Source: Eretmocerus hayati
Taxonomy: Eukaryota > Arthropoda > Insecta > Hymenoptera > Aphelinidae
Reading direction: 5' to 3'
Length of the DNA stretch: 64,000 nt
NCBI GenBank assembly: GCA_029851415.1
Contig: CM056743.1
Span: 78,324,186 to 78,388,185 of the forward strand
Shown: positions 1 through 9,890 of the stretch, in pieces
Layout: each line of letters starts with the position of its first letter
Numbering within the stretch: position 1 is the first letter of the stretch
Notes under the pieces: model-generated
What the model was told of the DNA's origin: nothing
The model's database searches: none
Seen by the model: the letters and a program-made list of their open reading frames with translations, nothing else
Made by a program: the position numbers and the translations under genes

Positions 1-220
1 CAGGATAGTGCACCGCATGTCTTTCTCAGAGCGCAGAAAAGGAGCTTGAAACACAGGAATTGCTGTAGGTGGCACGTGAGACCTCCTCGGGGAAGAGCTT
101 TGGTTCGCCGATAGTCGATGATGACCCTATACAAAAGAATAGAGATATATAATTCTGGCTTAGTGGAATGAGAAAGAGGGAAATTAAGGAGAATATCTAT
201 AGAAGCGAAAATTCACACCT

Positions 221-980
221 TCATAGGTTGAGGGCATGATCAAAATCCGTTAAATAATCGTCGGCAAAAGGCGAAAGAGGTGGTGCTGCCTGATGGTCAA
301 CGGATGTCTCTACCGGAACAAAAGGGTCCGGAATGTTACAGGGGATTGCCTGTCGCGTGAATTGATAGGAATTGGGATTAGGCGTTATAAAAGTAAACTC
401 AGCCTCGGACAAAAGCACGCGAGTTGGACAATAGATAGGTTCAGGAATCGGGGGTACATTATATTCTACTTGCAGAGTTCTATGTAGAGAAAGATAAGTG
501 GTATCAGTGCGAATAACGAGGGGACGATGGATTCCAGGTATGAAAGTGAAAATTTCCCGAGAAGGAGTAGAGGTCGATCCAATGGTTAGCTCAGGCGTTG
601 AACGGCAACGGGTCTGTAAAGCAATAACGGCCAAATAAATGCAAAAACAAAATCATACCCAGAAAATAACAAGTACATACCTGATGAGATCGTTGAATGG
701 CGCCAGGAGAATGGTCGGATTGATTACAAAAATCTCAGTCACAATCAACCGCAGGTGCAGACCTCCGACGCGCAAGAGGAGGTAATCGGTTACCATCCCT
801 ATCTTGTTGAAATGATGAAGGATTGGAACTTTCACCCCTTGTAGTTCGAACTCGTGACGAAGATACATCGTGACTCCTCCCACGACGTGCGGAATTCCGA
901 TTGGACGTGCGTGCACTCGAAATAAACCGAGCTGCTGGAATAGGTACTTCTTGATTTTCATTCGGAAATAAGTCAGACAT
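221..980 (-). pseudogene. small two-exon gene with an in-frame TGA (unknown function)
   Basis: I do not recognise this gene. Exon 1 starts at an ATG at 980 (MSDLFPNENQ...) and encodes a Ser/Arg/Asn-rich, probably disordered N-terminus. Exon 2 (613 down to 221) is Pro/Thr-rich and ends ...DFDHALNL-stop. Between them, 680-614 forms a 67-base intron with a textbook donor (CAG|GTATGT) and a pyrimidine-rich acceptor (GCTTTACAG). Splicing keeps the frame exactly: the frame leaving exon 1 is the open frame of exon 2. The only lesion is a TGA at 737-735, after VDCD, 18 codons before the donor. The clean intron suggests a real gene; the stop means recent pseudogenisation, a sequence error, an alternative intron or readthrough. 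No domain was recognised. Confidence 0.4.
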
Positions 981-1813
981 CTTGAACGCGAGAGAAAAGT
1001 CGAAATGTTGAGGGTTCGAAGGAAACGCTTATGCTCAGGGCAAACTAAGACGACTGAAGTCAATGACTGTCAAAGCGAAACATAAAAACTTCACTTGAAA
1101 CAGCATCTGTCTAGAACTCCCCACTACACTTACAACAATGTAAGGCACACCATATCTCGAATATAACAATACTATATGGACAGATTTCCGAGAATTACAC
1201 AATCGGCTCTTCCAGCTGCACGAAACATATCCGGGAAGGCTAACATATCACATCAGACCTGATAACATCCATGATCCACGAAATTGCAGAGGAAAAAGAT
1301 ATATTGATGTACAAAGTTCGGACACACCTCAATCACTTGCAATGGAAACAATCAGCTTTTCCTTCTCCTTCAGGGTCAGGGAAATATTCCTATGACTAGC
1401 CAAGTATTTCTTTCTTTTTTCAAAAATGCACGGCTAATGGACGCCGTGAAAATTTTATGTCCACTCATGACATTACATGTCTGAAAAATTGACTCGGGAT
1501 ATTAGATATCGAAATCATGAGATAGAGAAGAGATTTCCGGTTCATGCTCCATTCCTAACAATCAAGATAAAATGTTTCCTTTTTTTTAGAAAGATCGGCC
1601 TGATGAGCTATATAGAGTCGAACTAACAATATAATGACAAACAAACATTATCAAAAAGATAATAAAGTATGGAGAAATCAAGGGAATCGGTCCACTCAAA
1701 TGGATGTTATTCAACATTACAAGAAGACAAAGAAAACTCATGGGACGTTTGACGTAAGCTGAACAAATTTATTTCCACGCAAGCATGACGAATCAAATAG
1801 CGAGCTCACCTTG
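981..1813. other. AT-rich non-coding stretch
   Basis: No convincing coding, RNA or repeat signal was seen apart from short A/T runs. It is upstream of the minus-strand gene that starts at 980 and may contain its promoter. Confidence 0.3.
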
Positions 1814-2164
1814 TCATACGTGGAATGAGGTCGAGTGTGGATGCAATAGTCTCATCAAAGTTGGCCATAGAATTTTGCGGAAGAATTTAATCATATGATG
1901 CAGCAAAGGCGCACGTCTTGGAATCTCAAACTCTATCACTATTCCTATATAACTGTCAAGAAAAAGTAGAGATAGAAATCTGTAAGGTTGGCGTTTTTCT
2001 CTCGACTCACGCAAGTCGTTCAGAGTGTCAATCAGAACGTCGTATAGTACGATGTACTGGAAAGTTGAAATCAAGAACACTCACGGATTCCTCTGGAATG
2101 GTCATGATTACTTGCGGGGTGATGGCACGAAAGTGCCACGGAAACGTTCCCAAAAAGATCGGCT
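1814..2164 (-). pseudogene. exon-like minus-strand coding fragment, family unknown
   Basis: 2164-2085 reads as an 80-base exon (PIFLGTFPWHFRAITPQ then VIMTIPEES). It has a pyrimidine-rich acceptor ending TACTCTAG and a donor GTGAGT. Downstream in a different frame, 2057-1814 stays open (YIVLYDVLIDTLNDL ... SYIGIVIEFEIPRR). Joining the two would need removal of only 28 bases, too short for a normal insect intron, so one frameshift or a misread exon is likely. The hydrophobic, receptor-like composition and the SYIGIVI segment recur in the ORF at 6566-6805, hinting at a duplicated gene family. I could not assign a family. Confidence 0.25.
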
Positions 2165-2249
2165 CTAGAGTACAAGTAAGGAAAAAGCACCCCCCAAGGA
2201 CATCATGGGCGTACTTTTGGATAGTGATGGACGTGAGTGGTCAGTAGAG

Positions 2250-2810
2250 CAATAGCGAGGATATAATCTCAAGAACGCAATTCTCATACTTTCGTTATTA
2301 TGAAGAATTGGTTGAGAGTCGGATAAATAGACAACATTTCAGATACTGATCACAACTAATCCACAGTTCACGTTTCCAAATAACTGCACCCTCAGAGAAA
2401 AAGAGAACAATAGACGTGATCCTTTCGGCACCGTGAATAAATTAAAGAAATGAATCTCATAAAAATAATGATGAGATGTATACGCTTTGCTAGATTAACT
2501 GAACACTGGCTGAACAAGCTACTCCGGAATGCAAGAATATTCAAATCTTTCCACAAGTGACGCTTCTAGCCTTGTTGAACGCTAGCCATAGAGAAAATGT
2601 TTTTTCCAAAGGATTCCAACTCAAGAAAAATTTTTGATTGTAAGTCCACGCAAAGTATACATTTCAATACAAATCTGTTTATAAATTCCATTACTCCGGG
2701 GAGCAATGAACACGGCTATGGACGTGTCAGGGGCGCAGTGAGCTCCATATATTATTATATACTTATGGCAATACATATATAATCATATAATAGAAGAGAG
2801 CACATAGCAA
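2250..2810. other. AT-rich non-coding stretch
   Basis: No supported gene or RNA. It contains short A/T runs and a TATATAAT-rich tract near 2745-2790. Confidence 0.3.
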
Positions 2811-2819
2811 CTCATCTCT

Positions 2820-3180
2820 TTGTCCTGGGGAACCCCCAACGACGACGAGTGAGTAGGAAAAGTAGACTATCAACGATAGTATAAATACGGCGCAAAGGTA
2901 GCGCTGTGTGGGCTTCTTCATCTGCGTCCTCTCGCACTACGAGCTTTTCCACGAGCTTCACTCGCAGGGCTCTTCTTACCCAGTCCACGTAGCTGTAAAA
3001 TCTAGGCGCGCCCCGCGCCTCGTAAACGCATTACAAGTCTCTCTCTTATATTTGAATATATCTTCCATTCAATAAACAGCAATTAAAATTATCTACGGAA
3101 CCATCTATTCCTACTGGCATCCACTTCCACCCCCGTCTGCTACTATTAGCGGAGACAGAGGACGACCATAACCCTAACAC
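2820..3180 (+). repeat. possible solo LTR / promoter-like sequence
   Basis: The stretch has the order of elements expected in an LTR: a TATA-like TATAAATACGG at about 2880, a C/T-rich leader, an AATAAA at about 3070, and an end resembling CCCTAACA near 3180. No second copy exists in the window and no target duplication was found, so it could equally be a cryptic promoter region. Confidence 0.3.
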
Positions 3181-3259
3181 TGTAATTTGTCAAATCTGTC
3201 TCTCCATCACTATCCTAGGAGATAAGTCATCCCATCTCCACGAGAATCTTCTTTTTTAG

Positions 3260-3347
3260 ACCGCAGATACGTGGTGGAGCTACAGAATGTCTTGCCCGAT
3301 TGTTCGATCAATGTTCAAGTTCTGCTTAATCCAGACAAGTTTGCCAG
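3260..3347 (+). CDS. orphan internal exon of an unidentified host gene
   Basis: An 88-base open segment is bounded by a strong acceptor (CTTCTTTTTTAG before 3260) and a strong donor (CAG|GTACGT after 3347). In phase (2 leading, 28 codons, 2 trailing) it reads RRYVVELQNVLPDC then SINVQVLLNPDKFAR, which looks like ordinary globular protein. The neighbouring exons were not found. The following intron would hold the palindrome and the tRNA-like array. I do not recognise the protein. Confidence 0.4.
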
Positions 3348-3397
3348 GTACGTCCAATTTTTGTGAGATGCTTTTCAATTTTCAACCAAACTTGCAC

Positions 3398-3946
3398 AAA
3401 TCATATTATTACATGACTCGGCTGATGCAAGCTAATTTCAACCAACGGATTTGTTGATTAAGTGACATAGATCAATATTGGATTACTCCAATTCGATCTA
3501 TGTACCTTCAAGGCACCTCGCAATTCGAGTGTCGCAACTTGAAGGATTTTGATGGAATTTCAAATACATGAAAAATGAGATGAGGAACGAAAAATTTTGA
3601 TTCTACGCTAGATGTTGGTGCGTTTCGTCTTTCCTCTCCGGATCAGACTCTTCAGGGGCCAACCTCTACTCGGATCTCTCCAGCCCCCCTGAAGAGTCTG
3701 ATCCGGAGAGGAAAGACGAAACGCACCAACATCTAGCGTAGAATCAAAATTTTTCGTTCCTCATCTCATTTTTCATGTATTTGAAATTCCATCAAAATCC
3801 TTCAAGTTGCGACACTCGAATTGCGAGGTGCCTTGAAGGTACATAGATCGAATTGGAGTAATCCAATATTGATCTATGTCACTTAATCAACAAATCCGTT
3901 GGTTAAAATTAGCTCGCATCAGCCGAGTCATGTAATAATATGATTT
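3398..3946. mobile_element. 549-bp palindromic foldback element with hammerhead-like cores
   Basis: Two arms of about 260 bp (3398-3658 and 3686-3946) are almost perfect reverse complements around a 27-base loop. Next to the loop each arm carries CTGAAGAGTCT...AGACGAAACG. This is the order CUGANGA, stem II, GAAA found in hammerhead ribozymes and in Penelope-element terminal repeats. A direct repeat ACTTGCACAAAT occurs just outside, near 3390 and again near 4016. No coding capacity. Probably an inverted pair of hammerhead-bearing terminal repeats left by a Penelope-like element. Confidence 0.7.
3686..3735 (+). ncRNA. hammerhead-like core in right arm of the palindrome
   Basis: CTGAAGA is followed by GTCT, a purine-rich loop, AGAC and GAAAC, then a possible short stem III (CGC...GCG) and TA. 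The conserved core and a 4-bp stem II are present, but no good stem I was found beside it. Self-cleavage as a single unit is therefore uncertain. The mirrored copy lies at 3609-3658 on the minus strand. Confidence 0.35.
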
Positions 3947-4389
3947 GAAATTCCCGCGAGCGATAAAGTCTCGATCGTTCATATCGATCGAGACAAAAAT
4001 TCATTCTAATTACAAACTTGCACAAATTCTTAGACTTGCCCATATGCAGATTCGCGACCGTTAATTCTTTTTCGAGAGCTCATACAGTTTGGAAGTTCGT
4101 TTTACGTCGATTCCAATGGAACGAATATGCAAATTATACCGATAAGGTAGATCTCATCGATATTTCGATTCTATCGCTCGATTTGATGAAATACATTTAA
4201 TGAATGAATTTATCGTTCTTTCGAGCCACTTATAATCGTCGCGCTCAGGCGACGATCACAGTTTGACAAATGCCAAACTGCGACCTTCGAGGCTCCACTT
4301 TTATAGTGGCTGCATCACGAAGGGATTTTTTATTTTTTTGGATTTTTCAATTTTTTATTGAAAGATTGGCCAAGAGATGAAAAAATTCT

Positions 4390-4463
4390 TCCTCGGGCGG
4401 GACTTGAACCTCGCAATCTCCGGTACTCCGGACCGGCGCCTTAACCAATTAGACCACCGAGGC
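4390..4463 (-). tRNA. tRNA-Arg-like copy 1 (degenerate)
   Basis: A 74-base cloverleaf with a 6-bp acceptor stem plus a first-pair mismatch, D arm, a perfect CCGGT/ACCGG anticodon stem, and B box GGTTCAAGTCC. Body similarity is to tRNA-Arg. The anticodon triplet reads GGA with C instead of T at position 33, and the T stem has a bulged A, so decoding function is unlikely. Confidence 0.55.
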
Positions 4464-4817
4464 GATTGCGTATTCACTCGCTCGGGGAAGCCTTCTCTCA
4501 TCTCTTGTGCCAATCTTTCGATGCGGTCAATCAAGGAACCATGACCATTCAAATATGCAAATTATACCGATAAGGTAGATCTCATCGATATTTCGATTCT
4601 ATCGCTCGATTTGATGAAATACATTTAATGAATGAATTTATCGTTCTTTCGAGCCACTTATAATCGTCGCGCTCAGGCGACGATCACAGTTTGACAAATG
4701 TCAAACTGCGACCTTCGAGGCTCCACTTTTATAGTGGCTGCATCACGAAGGGATTTTTCATTTTTTTGGATTTTTCAATTTTTTATCGAAAGATTGGCCA
4801 AGAGATGAAAAAATTCT

Positions 4818-4891
4818 TCCTCGGGCGGGACTTGAACCTCGCAATCTCCGGTACTCCGGACCGGCGCCTTAACCAATTAGACCACCGAGGC
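4818..4891 (-). tRNA. tRNA-Arg-like copy 2 (degenerate)
   Basis: Same 74-base sequence and same defects as copy 1, 428 bases away on the minus strand. Confidence 0.55.
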
Positions 4892-5072
4892 GATTGCGTA
4901 TTCACTCGCTCGGGGAAGCCTTCTCTCATCTCTTGTGCCAATCTTTCGATGCGGTCAATCAAGGAACCATGACCATTCAAATATGCAAATTATACCGATA
5001 AGGTAGATCTCATCGATATTTCGATTCTATCGCTCGATTTGAAGGCTTCCCCGAGCGAGTGAATACGCAATC

Positions 5073-5146
5073 GCCTCGGTGGTCTAATTGGTTAAGGCGC
5101 CGGTCCGGAGTACCGGAGATTGCGAGGTTCAAGTCCCGCCCGAGGA
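5073..5146 (+). tRNA. tRNA-Arg-like copy 3 (degenerate)
   Basis: First plus-strand copy, directly after the inversion junction. Its upstream unit is truncated to about 30 bases, so any internal-promoter transcript from here would have a different 5' leader. Confidence 0.55.
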
Positions 5147-5500
5147 AGAATTTTTTCATCTCTTGGCCAATCTTTCAATAAAAAATTGAAAAATCCAAAA
5201 AAATAAAAAATCCCTCCGTGATGCAGCCACTATAAAAGTGGAGCCTCGAAGGTCGCAGTTTGACATTTGTCAAACTGTGATCGTCGCCTGAGCGCGACGA
5301 TTATAAGTGGCTCGAAAGAACGATAAATTCATTCATTAAATGTATTTCATCAAATCGAGCGATAGAATCGAAATATCGATGAGATCTACCTTATCGGTAT
5401 AATTTGCATATTTGAATGGTCATGGTTCCTTGATTGACCGCATCGAAAGATTGGCACAAGAGATGAGAGAAGGCTTCCCCGAGCGAGTGAATACGCAATC

Positions 5501-5574
5501 GCCTCGGTGGTCTAATTGGTTAAGGCGCCGGTCCGGAGTACCGGAGATTGCGAGGTTCAAGTCCCGCCCGAGGA
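5501..5574 (+). tRNA. tRNA-Arg-like copy 4 (degenerate)
   Basis: Same sequence as copy 3 in a full-length 428-bp unit. A-box-like (TGGTCTAATTGG) and B-box motifs are intact. Confidence 0.55.
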
Positions 5575-5928
5575 AGAATTTTTTCATCTCTTGGCCAATC
5601 TTTCAATAAAAAATTGAAAAATCCAAAAAAATAAAAAATCCCTTCGTGATGCAGCCACTATAAAAGTGGAGCCTCGAAGGTCGCAGTTTGACATTTGTCA
5701 AATTGTGATCGTCGCCTGAGCGCGACGATTATAAGTGGCTCGAAAGAACGATAAATTCATTCATTAAATGTATTTCATCAAATCGAGCGATAGAATCGAA
5801 ATATCGATGAGATCTACCTTATCGGTATAATTTGCATATTTGAATGGTCATGGTTCCTTGATTGACCGCATCGAAAGATTGGCACAAGAGATGAGAGAAG
5901 GCTTCCCCGAGCGAGTGAATACGCAATC

Positions 5929-6002
5929 GCCTCGGTGGTCTAATTGGTTAAGGCGCCGGTCCGGAGTACCGGAGATTGCGAGGTTCAAGTCCCGCCCGAG
6001 GA
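5929..6002 (+). tRNA. tRNA-Arg-like copy 5 (degenerate)
   Basis: Same sequence as copy 4; full-length unit. Confidence 0.55.
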
Positions 6003-6356
6003 AGAATTTTTTCATCTCTTGGCCAATCTTTCAATAAAAAATTGAAAAATCCGAAAAAATAAAAAATCCCTTCGTGATGCAGCCACTATAAAAGTGGAGC
6101 CTCGAAGGTCGCAGTTTGACATTTGTCAAACTGTGATCGTCGCCTGAGCGCGACGATTATAAGTGGCTCGAAAGAACGATAAATTCATTCATTAAATGTA
6201 TTTCATCAAATCGAGCGATAGAATCGAAATATCGATGAGATCTACCTTATCGGTATAATTTGCATATTTGAATGGTCATGGTTCCTTGATTGACCGCATC
6301 GAAAGATTGGCACAAGAGATGAGAGAAGGCTTCCCCGAGCGAGTGAATACGCAATC

Positions 6357-6430
6357 GCTTCGGTGGTCTAATTGGTTAAGGCGCCGGTCCGGAGTACCGG
6401 AGATTGCGAGGTTCAAGTCCCGCCCGAGGA
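6357..6430 (+). tRNA. tRNA-Arg-like copy 6 (degenerate)
   Basis: As copies 4-5 but with C to T at the third base, turning an acceptor-stem C-G pair into T-G. Confidence 0.55.
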
Positions 6431-6565
6431 AGAATTTTTTCATCTCTTGGCCAATCTTTCAATAAAAAATTGAAAAATCCAAAAAAATAAAAAATCCCTT
6501 CGTGATGCAGCCACTATAAAAGTGGAGCCTCGAAGGTCGCAGTTTGACATTTGTCCAATGGAACG

Positions 6566-6805
6566 GCCAATGTACGTGCCTGCGCCTACGCTCTTGGCCC
6601 CAATTTGGCGAAACTCGCGTACGTGACTATATAATTTGCGTACGATAACTATTCCTATATAGCTGAAGAGTTCATATCTGAATGTGGTTTTAGACACTAT
6701 TGCTCCAATTGATATGTGAACAAAGAGTGGAAAGGTTCTGTCAAATTTTCGCAGATCATATTCCATCCACTTCATAAACATTTCTATATTTGGTGCGAAA
6801 TGCAA
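6566..6805 (-). pseudogene. minus-strand coding-like fragment cut by the tRNA-like array
   Basis: The reading frame (MHFAPNIEMFMKWMEYD ... LFSYIGIVIVRKLYS ... GAGTYIGRSIG) is open from 6805. If the inserted array and one copy of its 12-base duplication are removed, it continues on the far side (4123 downwards) for about 16 codons to a stop. It shares SYIGIVI with the fragment at 1814-2164. It was not recognised as a known family. It may be a host exon interrupted by the array, or chance. Confidence 0.25.
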
Positions 6806-7415
6806 TCACGTTCATGATTAATAGCAGGAGAGTGAGGCGTTCATAAGTATCCTCTAGAACTTTAAAGTTCCAATTCTCGTGGATTTTGATCATCTGGGCA
6901 ACATTCATAGGGGAGCTTGCCACAACACAATCTATGTACCAGCCGAAAAAAGCTCTCGCAAGGCCGTCAACACGGAGAATTCAGGTCAAAAACCAAGAAT
7001 GCCGTCCTTTTTGAATTCATTCAACGAAGATAAGGAGTGAAACAGGAAAGTGAGTGTGTCTTGGGTCCTACATTTTCTGTTGTACGTCAAAAAATAATGG
7101 AAGGGATCGTGTTTTTCACGAGTTCTATCCCGTAGTTTCGCGAGCCACCAACTATTTTCAGAGCTCTAGAAGCTGAAATTCTCCCGAAATTTATGCAACT
7201 CTCCTCGCGCTTTATTAATGATTAGATCTCATGTCTCAACCTTGAGAAATTCTTCCGAGTTCTTTGTAATATTTCAGAGGGAACAGAGTATCTGCGGTCG
7301 AACACACCCATCCTCGATTTTCTACATAGCCTTTTTTTAGAAGCTTGGAATTCTGTCCTCGTGAACGGAAGAATTGTCAAATGATGACGATGAGAGGCAG
7401 ATCAGACAGATGTTC
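6806..7415. other. downstream region of the acyl-CoA dehydrogenase exons
   Basis: No gene seen. On the minus strand an AATAAA lies at 7216-7211, about 200 bases beyond the stop codon at 7416, and is a plausible polyadenylation signal for that gene. Confidence 0.4.
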
Positions 7416-7836
7416 TCAAAAGTCGAGAGGACTTGTTTGGACAATTCCTTTTGCATCACAAACATTCCTAGAAATTTGGCTCAGTTTGCTGTAAACGTCC
7501 AAGGTCTTACGTTCTTGCACTGCGTTGAGGTTTTGATCCACTCGATTGGAGGCCTGGAGTAAGAATTATGGATTACTTCTTGTGGAATCGATAAGAATTC
7601 AACAGACAAGTCGACATACGTACCTCAGCACACCACACTTGGGTCATCAAAATTTCATGATCAGCGCTGGCGAGTTGTTTAGAAGCAGACGTGCTCGCTC
7701 GGCTGAGGATAACCGACATTGTGTATGTATCTATGGCAGCTTGAGCGAGTCTGTTTAATATGTATTGCTGTTCCACAATATTCTTCCCATACTTGACGAG
7801 GACAGAATCAATCGTTGAACCGAAGATTCCGATGCT
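7416..7836 (-). CDS. ACADVL: very-long-chain acyl-CoA dehydrogenase, mitochondrial: last two exons
   Basis: The penultimate exon, 7836-7624 (71 codons, SIGIFGSTIDSVLVKYGKN ... ILSRASTSASKQ ... QVWCAE), has an acceptor TTCTTTGAAG and donor GAG|GTACGT. The last exon, 7553-7416, follows a 70-base intron with acceptor CTTACTCCAG and ends GIVQTSPLDF-stop. Both match the C-terminal extension that distinguishes VLCAD/ACAD9 from the short- and medium-chain enzymes. VLCAD performs the first dehydrogenation of long-chain fatty acyl-CoA beta-oxidation at the inner mitochondrial membrane. ACAD9, a complex I assembly factor, is the main alternative. The catalytic and FAD-binding exons were not found upstream. 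They may lie beyond the window or beyond the nested transposons. Confidence 0.8.
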
Positions 7837-9585
7837 CTTCAAAGAACGAAAAAATTGAGTACGCTGGATTAGACCGGGAGTATAAAGTCGGGTGATTCGC
7901 ATTCGTCAGAGGATCAGAGGATCTTGGGGACTGAATGATACCATCTCGAATAATGGATAGAGTGGTGCCTGGGTATTTCAAGCAAATCTTCGAACCCATC
8001 TTGGTATACCAAAACGTAAATCTTTGTTTGTGCCGGGCCAATCGCGGCTCAGAGACGAGATTCAAATCATCCCGGTTTCATTTTTGGCTGAGCTGAAATT
8101 TGGTCCGTGATTGGATTCCAATTAGATTTTATCCTGGCTCTGATCCAAGAGCCGGTACAAAACCTAACTGTAAACTGTTCCGGTCCAGATGTCAGACCAC
8201 AGACCAGGACGTGGTCGGTGCTTCGGAACACAGTTATGCACCTATTGAGTTTCTATGCAGTTTTTTGATAGGGCAATGATCATGTTTCTGACTCAGTTCT
8301 CGTGGCCGATCTGATCCGAAATGATATACGGATACTCCGAAAACATTTGAGTTGACGAACCCTGACCAATTATGAGATTCCTGAATCAAGAGGCTCTTGA
8401 GTTCAACTCGGAAAACGTCTCAAATAGGTGGATCGCAATCAGATAAAGAGTGACTATCACCTCCCTTCTACCTCATTCTCGACGATCGACAATCAAATAC
8501 CATCTATTTCATCACTTCAAGATGAATCTCAAGAGACCTCACTGTCATCATATGGAGTATATACATAACATATCCACACCTCCTGTGAAGAGTAACACAT
8601 CCTGCTGCACTCACGGAGACTCCTTCCCTACAAGACTAACTTTTCCTTTCAACGAGGTGGAGGCTAGCACATACTATCCTTACTGAAAATGATTCCGTGG
8701 GGCTTCGTAGGACCTGGCTGTGAGAATATTTTTGATCTTGATATTTTGCGAAATTTGGCATTACATACTTGCAGCATACAAATTTCAACCATTATCACTC
8801 CGGTCCACGAGGTGGGTGATGCATGGGAAGTAGTAAATAGATGCTACGCGGATCCTGATTCGGGATCTTGAGAAATACGGAGTAGGATATTCAAAATTGC
8901 CTGGTACTGCCGAGAGTGTCAAATAGAAGAACAGCGAGAATCAGTCTCTTTAGTCTGGGCAGGGGGGGGGGGGTGGGTCCGAATGGGGCACTCGTGTTCG
9001 AGGAGGTTTGAAAGAGTATAATTATGTATTTTGAGGCGCTGAACTGAATGGACCAGGTCGCCCGCCCAGAGATCCCGGCGTTTCCTTGGAACTAACAATT
9101 TGTTGTGCAAAATTATAGTTTTTGCAAAGAAGTTAGGAAATATGCATATTCACGGGAAATTTGCATAGACGAGAGTTTCAGAGCGAAAAATCCCCTACAC
9201 AAAAGGTCCGCAGAATTTCCTCGGGAAACCCAAGCCTGGGACAGGGAATGCGCGAAATCTGCTCCGCGTTCAAAGTGGGCTTACCTGGGGCAGCCGACGC
9301 AGCGCTACTAAACTCGCTGCTAATTTGACAGTTGTTAATTTAGGACTAAACGACCGAAAGCATCTTGAAGGGAATAGGAATCCCTTCAGGATGCACAAGA
9401 CGTATCTCACTTGAAACGAAGCTCTTTGAGCGTGACTAGAAAGAGAGAGAAATGAGTTTGGCCAAACGATATTCTCGCAGTGAAAGGGCCGGCACGCGGC
9501 GCTCAGAATCTGCACTTTTCCTCTCGCTAGGAGGAGTCCTTTCGCTCCATTCTGGGAGAGTTCCGTACTCAGCGAGATACGACCT
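7837..9585. other. intron-like or intergenic sequence upstream of the ACADVL exons
   Basis: No additional dehydrogenase exon was recognised. A run of 12 G lies at 8962-8973. The right boundary is the start of the Copia-like 5' LTR at 9586. Confidence 0.35.
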
Positions 9586-9890
9586 TGTTGAAGTATAATT
9601 TTTTCATGTTTGGAAATCCCACACTGCCCCGCCATGAGCTTGTGCGTACTAGTTAGTAGTGTGACTAACCTCACTTAACCAAATAACAGTCTGTACTTCC
9701 TGCAAGAGTCTGGAGCATGCACATGCAGCAATCATGTAGCAATAGTAATGTTTGATGGTCAGAGTTTGTTTAAGCAATGTTGGAAGCAATGAAATTCCTA
9801 TAGGCAGTGTCAGATGATATTATCATTCAGAGGTATGTCACAGATTACTGTTTTATCTATAGAGCCTGAGATATATGAGCAGGCTCATAC
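9586..9890 (+). repeat. Copia-like 5' LTR, first part
   Basis: Begins TGTTGAAGTATAATT. It aligns by eye with the 3' LTR at about 47150-47430, including GCAGCAAT..TGTAGCAATAG and GCAGTGTCAGATGAT. It is broken at 9891 by the giant DNA element and resumes at 34313. Confidence 0.7.

Larger units (their letters stand above)
4124..6553. repeat. inverted array of 428-bp units, each with a tRNA-like sequence
   Basis: Two units in minus orientation (4124 to about 5040) meet four in plus orientation (about 5043 to 6553) at a truncated head-to-head junction at about 5041. The spacing between copies is exactly 428 bases. Each unit holds a tRNA-Arg-like sequence, a GTTTGACA/TGTCAAAC hairpin, an ATCGTCGC/GCGACGAT hairpin and a conserved chance ORF of 65 codons. 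The block is flanked by a 12-base direct repeat TCCAATGGAACG at 4112-4123 and 6554-6565. It therefore behaves as one inserted unit. Copies differ at only a few positions, so the array is young or homogenised. Confidence 0.8.

Noticed and set aside
221..980. Selenocysteine as explanation for the in-frame TGA
   Set aside because: No selenoprotein motif around the TGA and no SECIS-like structure was recognised downstream.
4355..6465. Repeated 65-codon ORF in every 428-bp unit
   Set aside because: It runs straight through the tRNA-like sequence and is identical only because the DNA units are identical; no coding signature.
9270..9674. 134-codon minus-strand ORF
   Set aside because: Crosses the start of the Copia LTR at 9586, so it cannot be a single ancestral gene.
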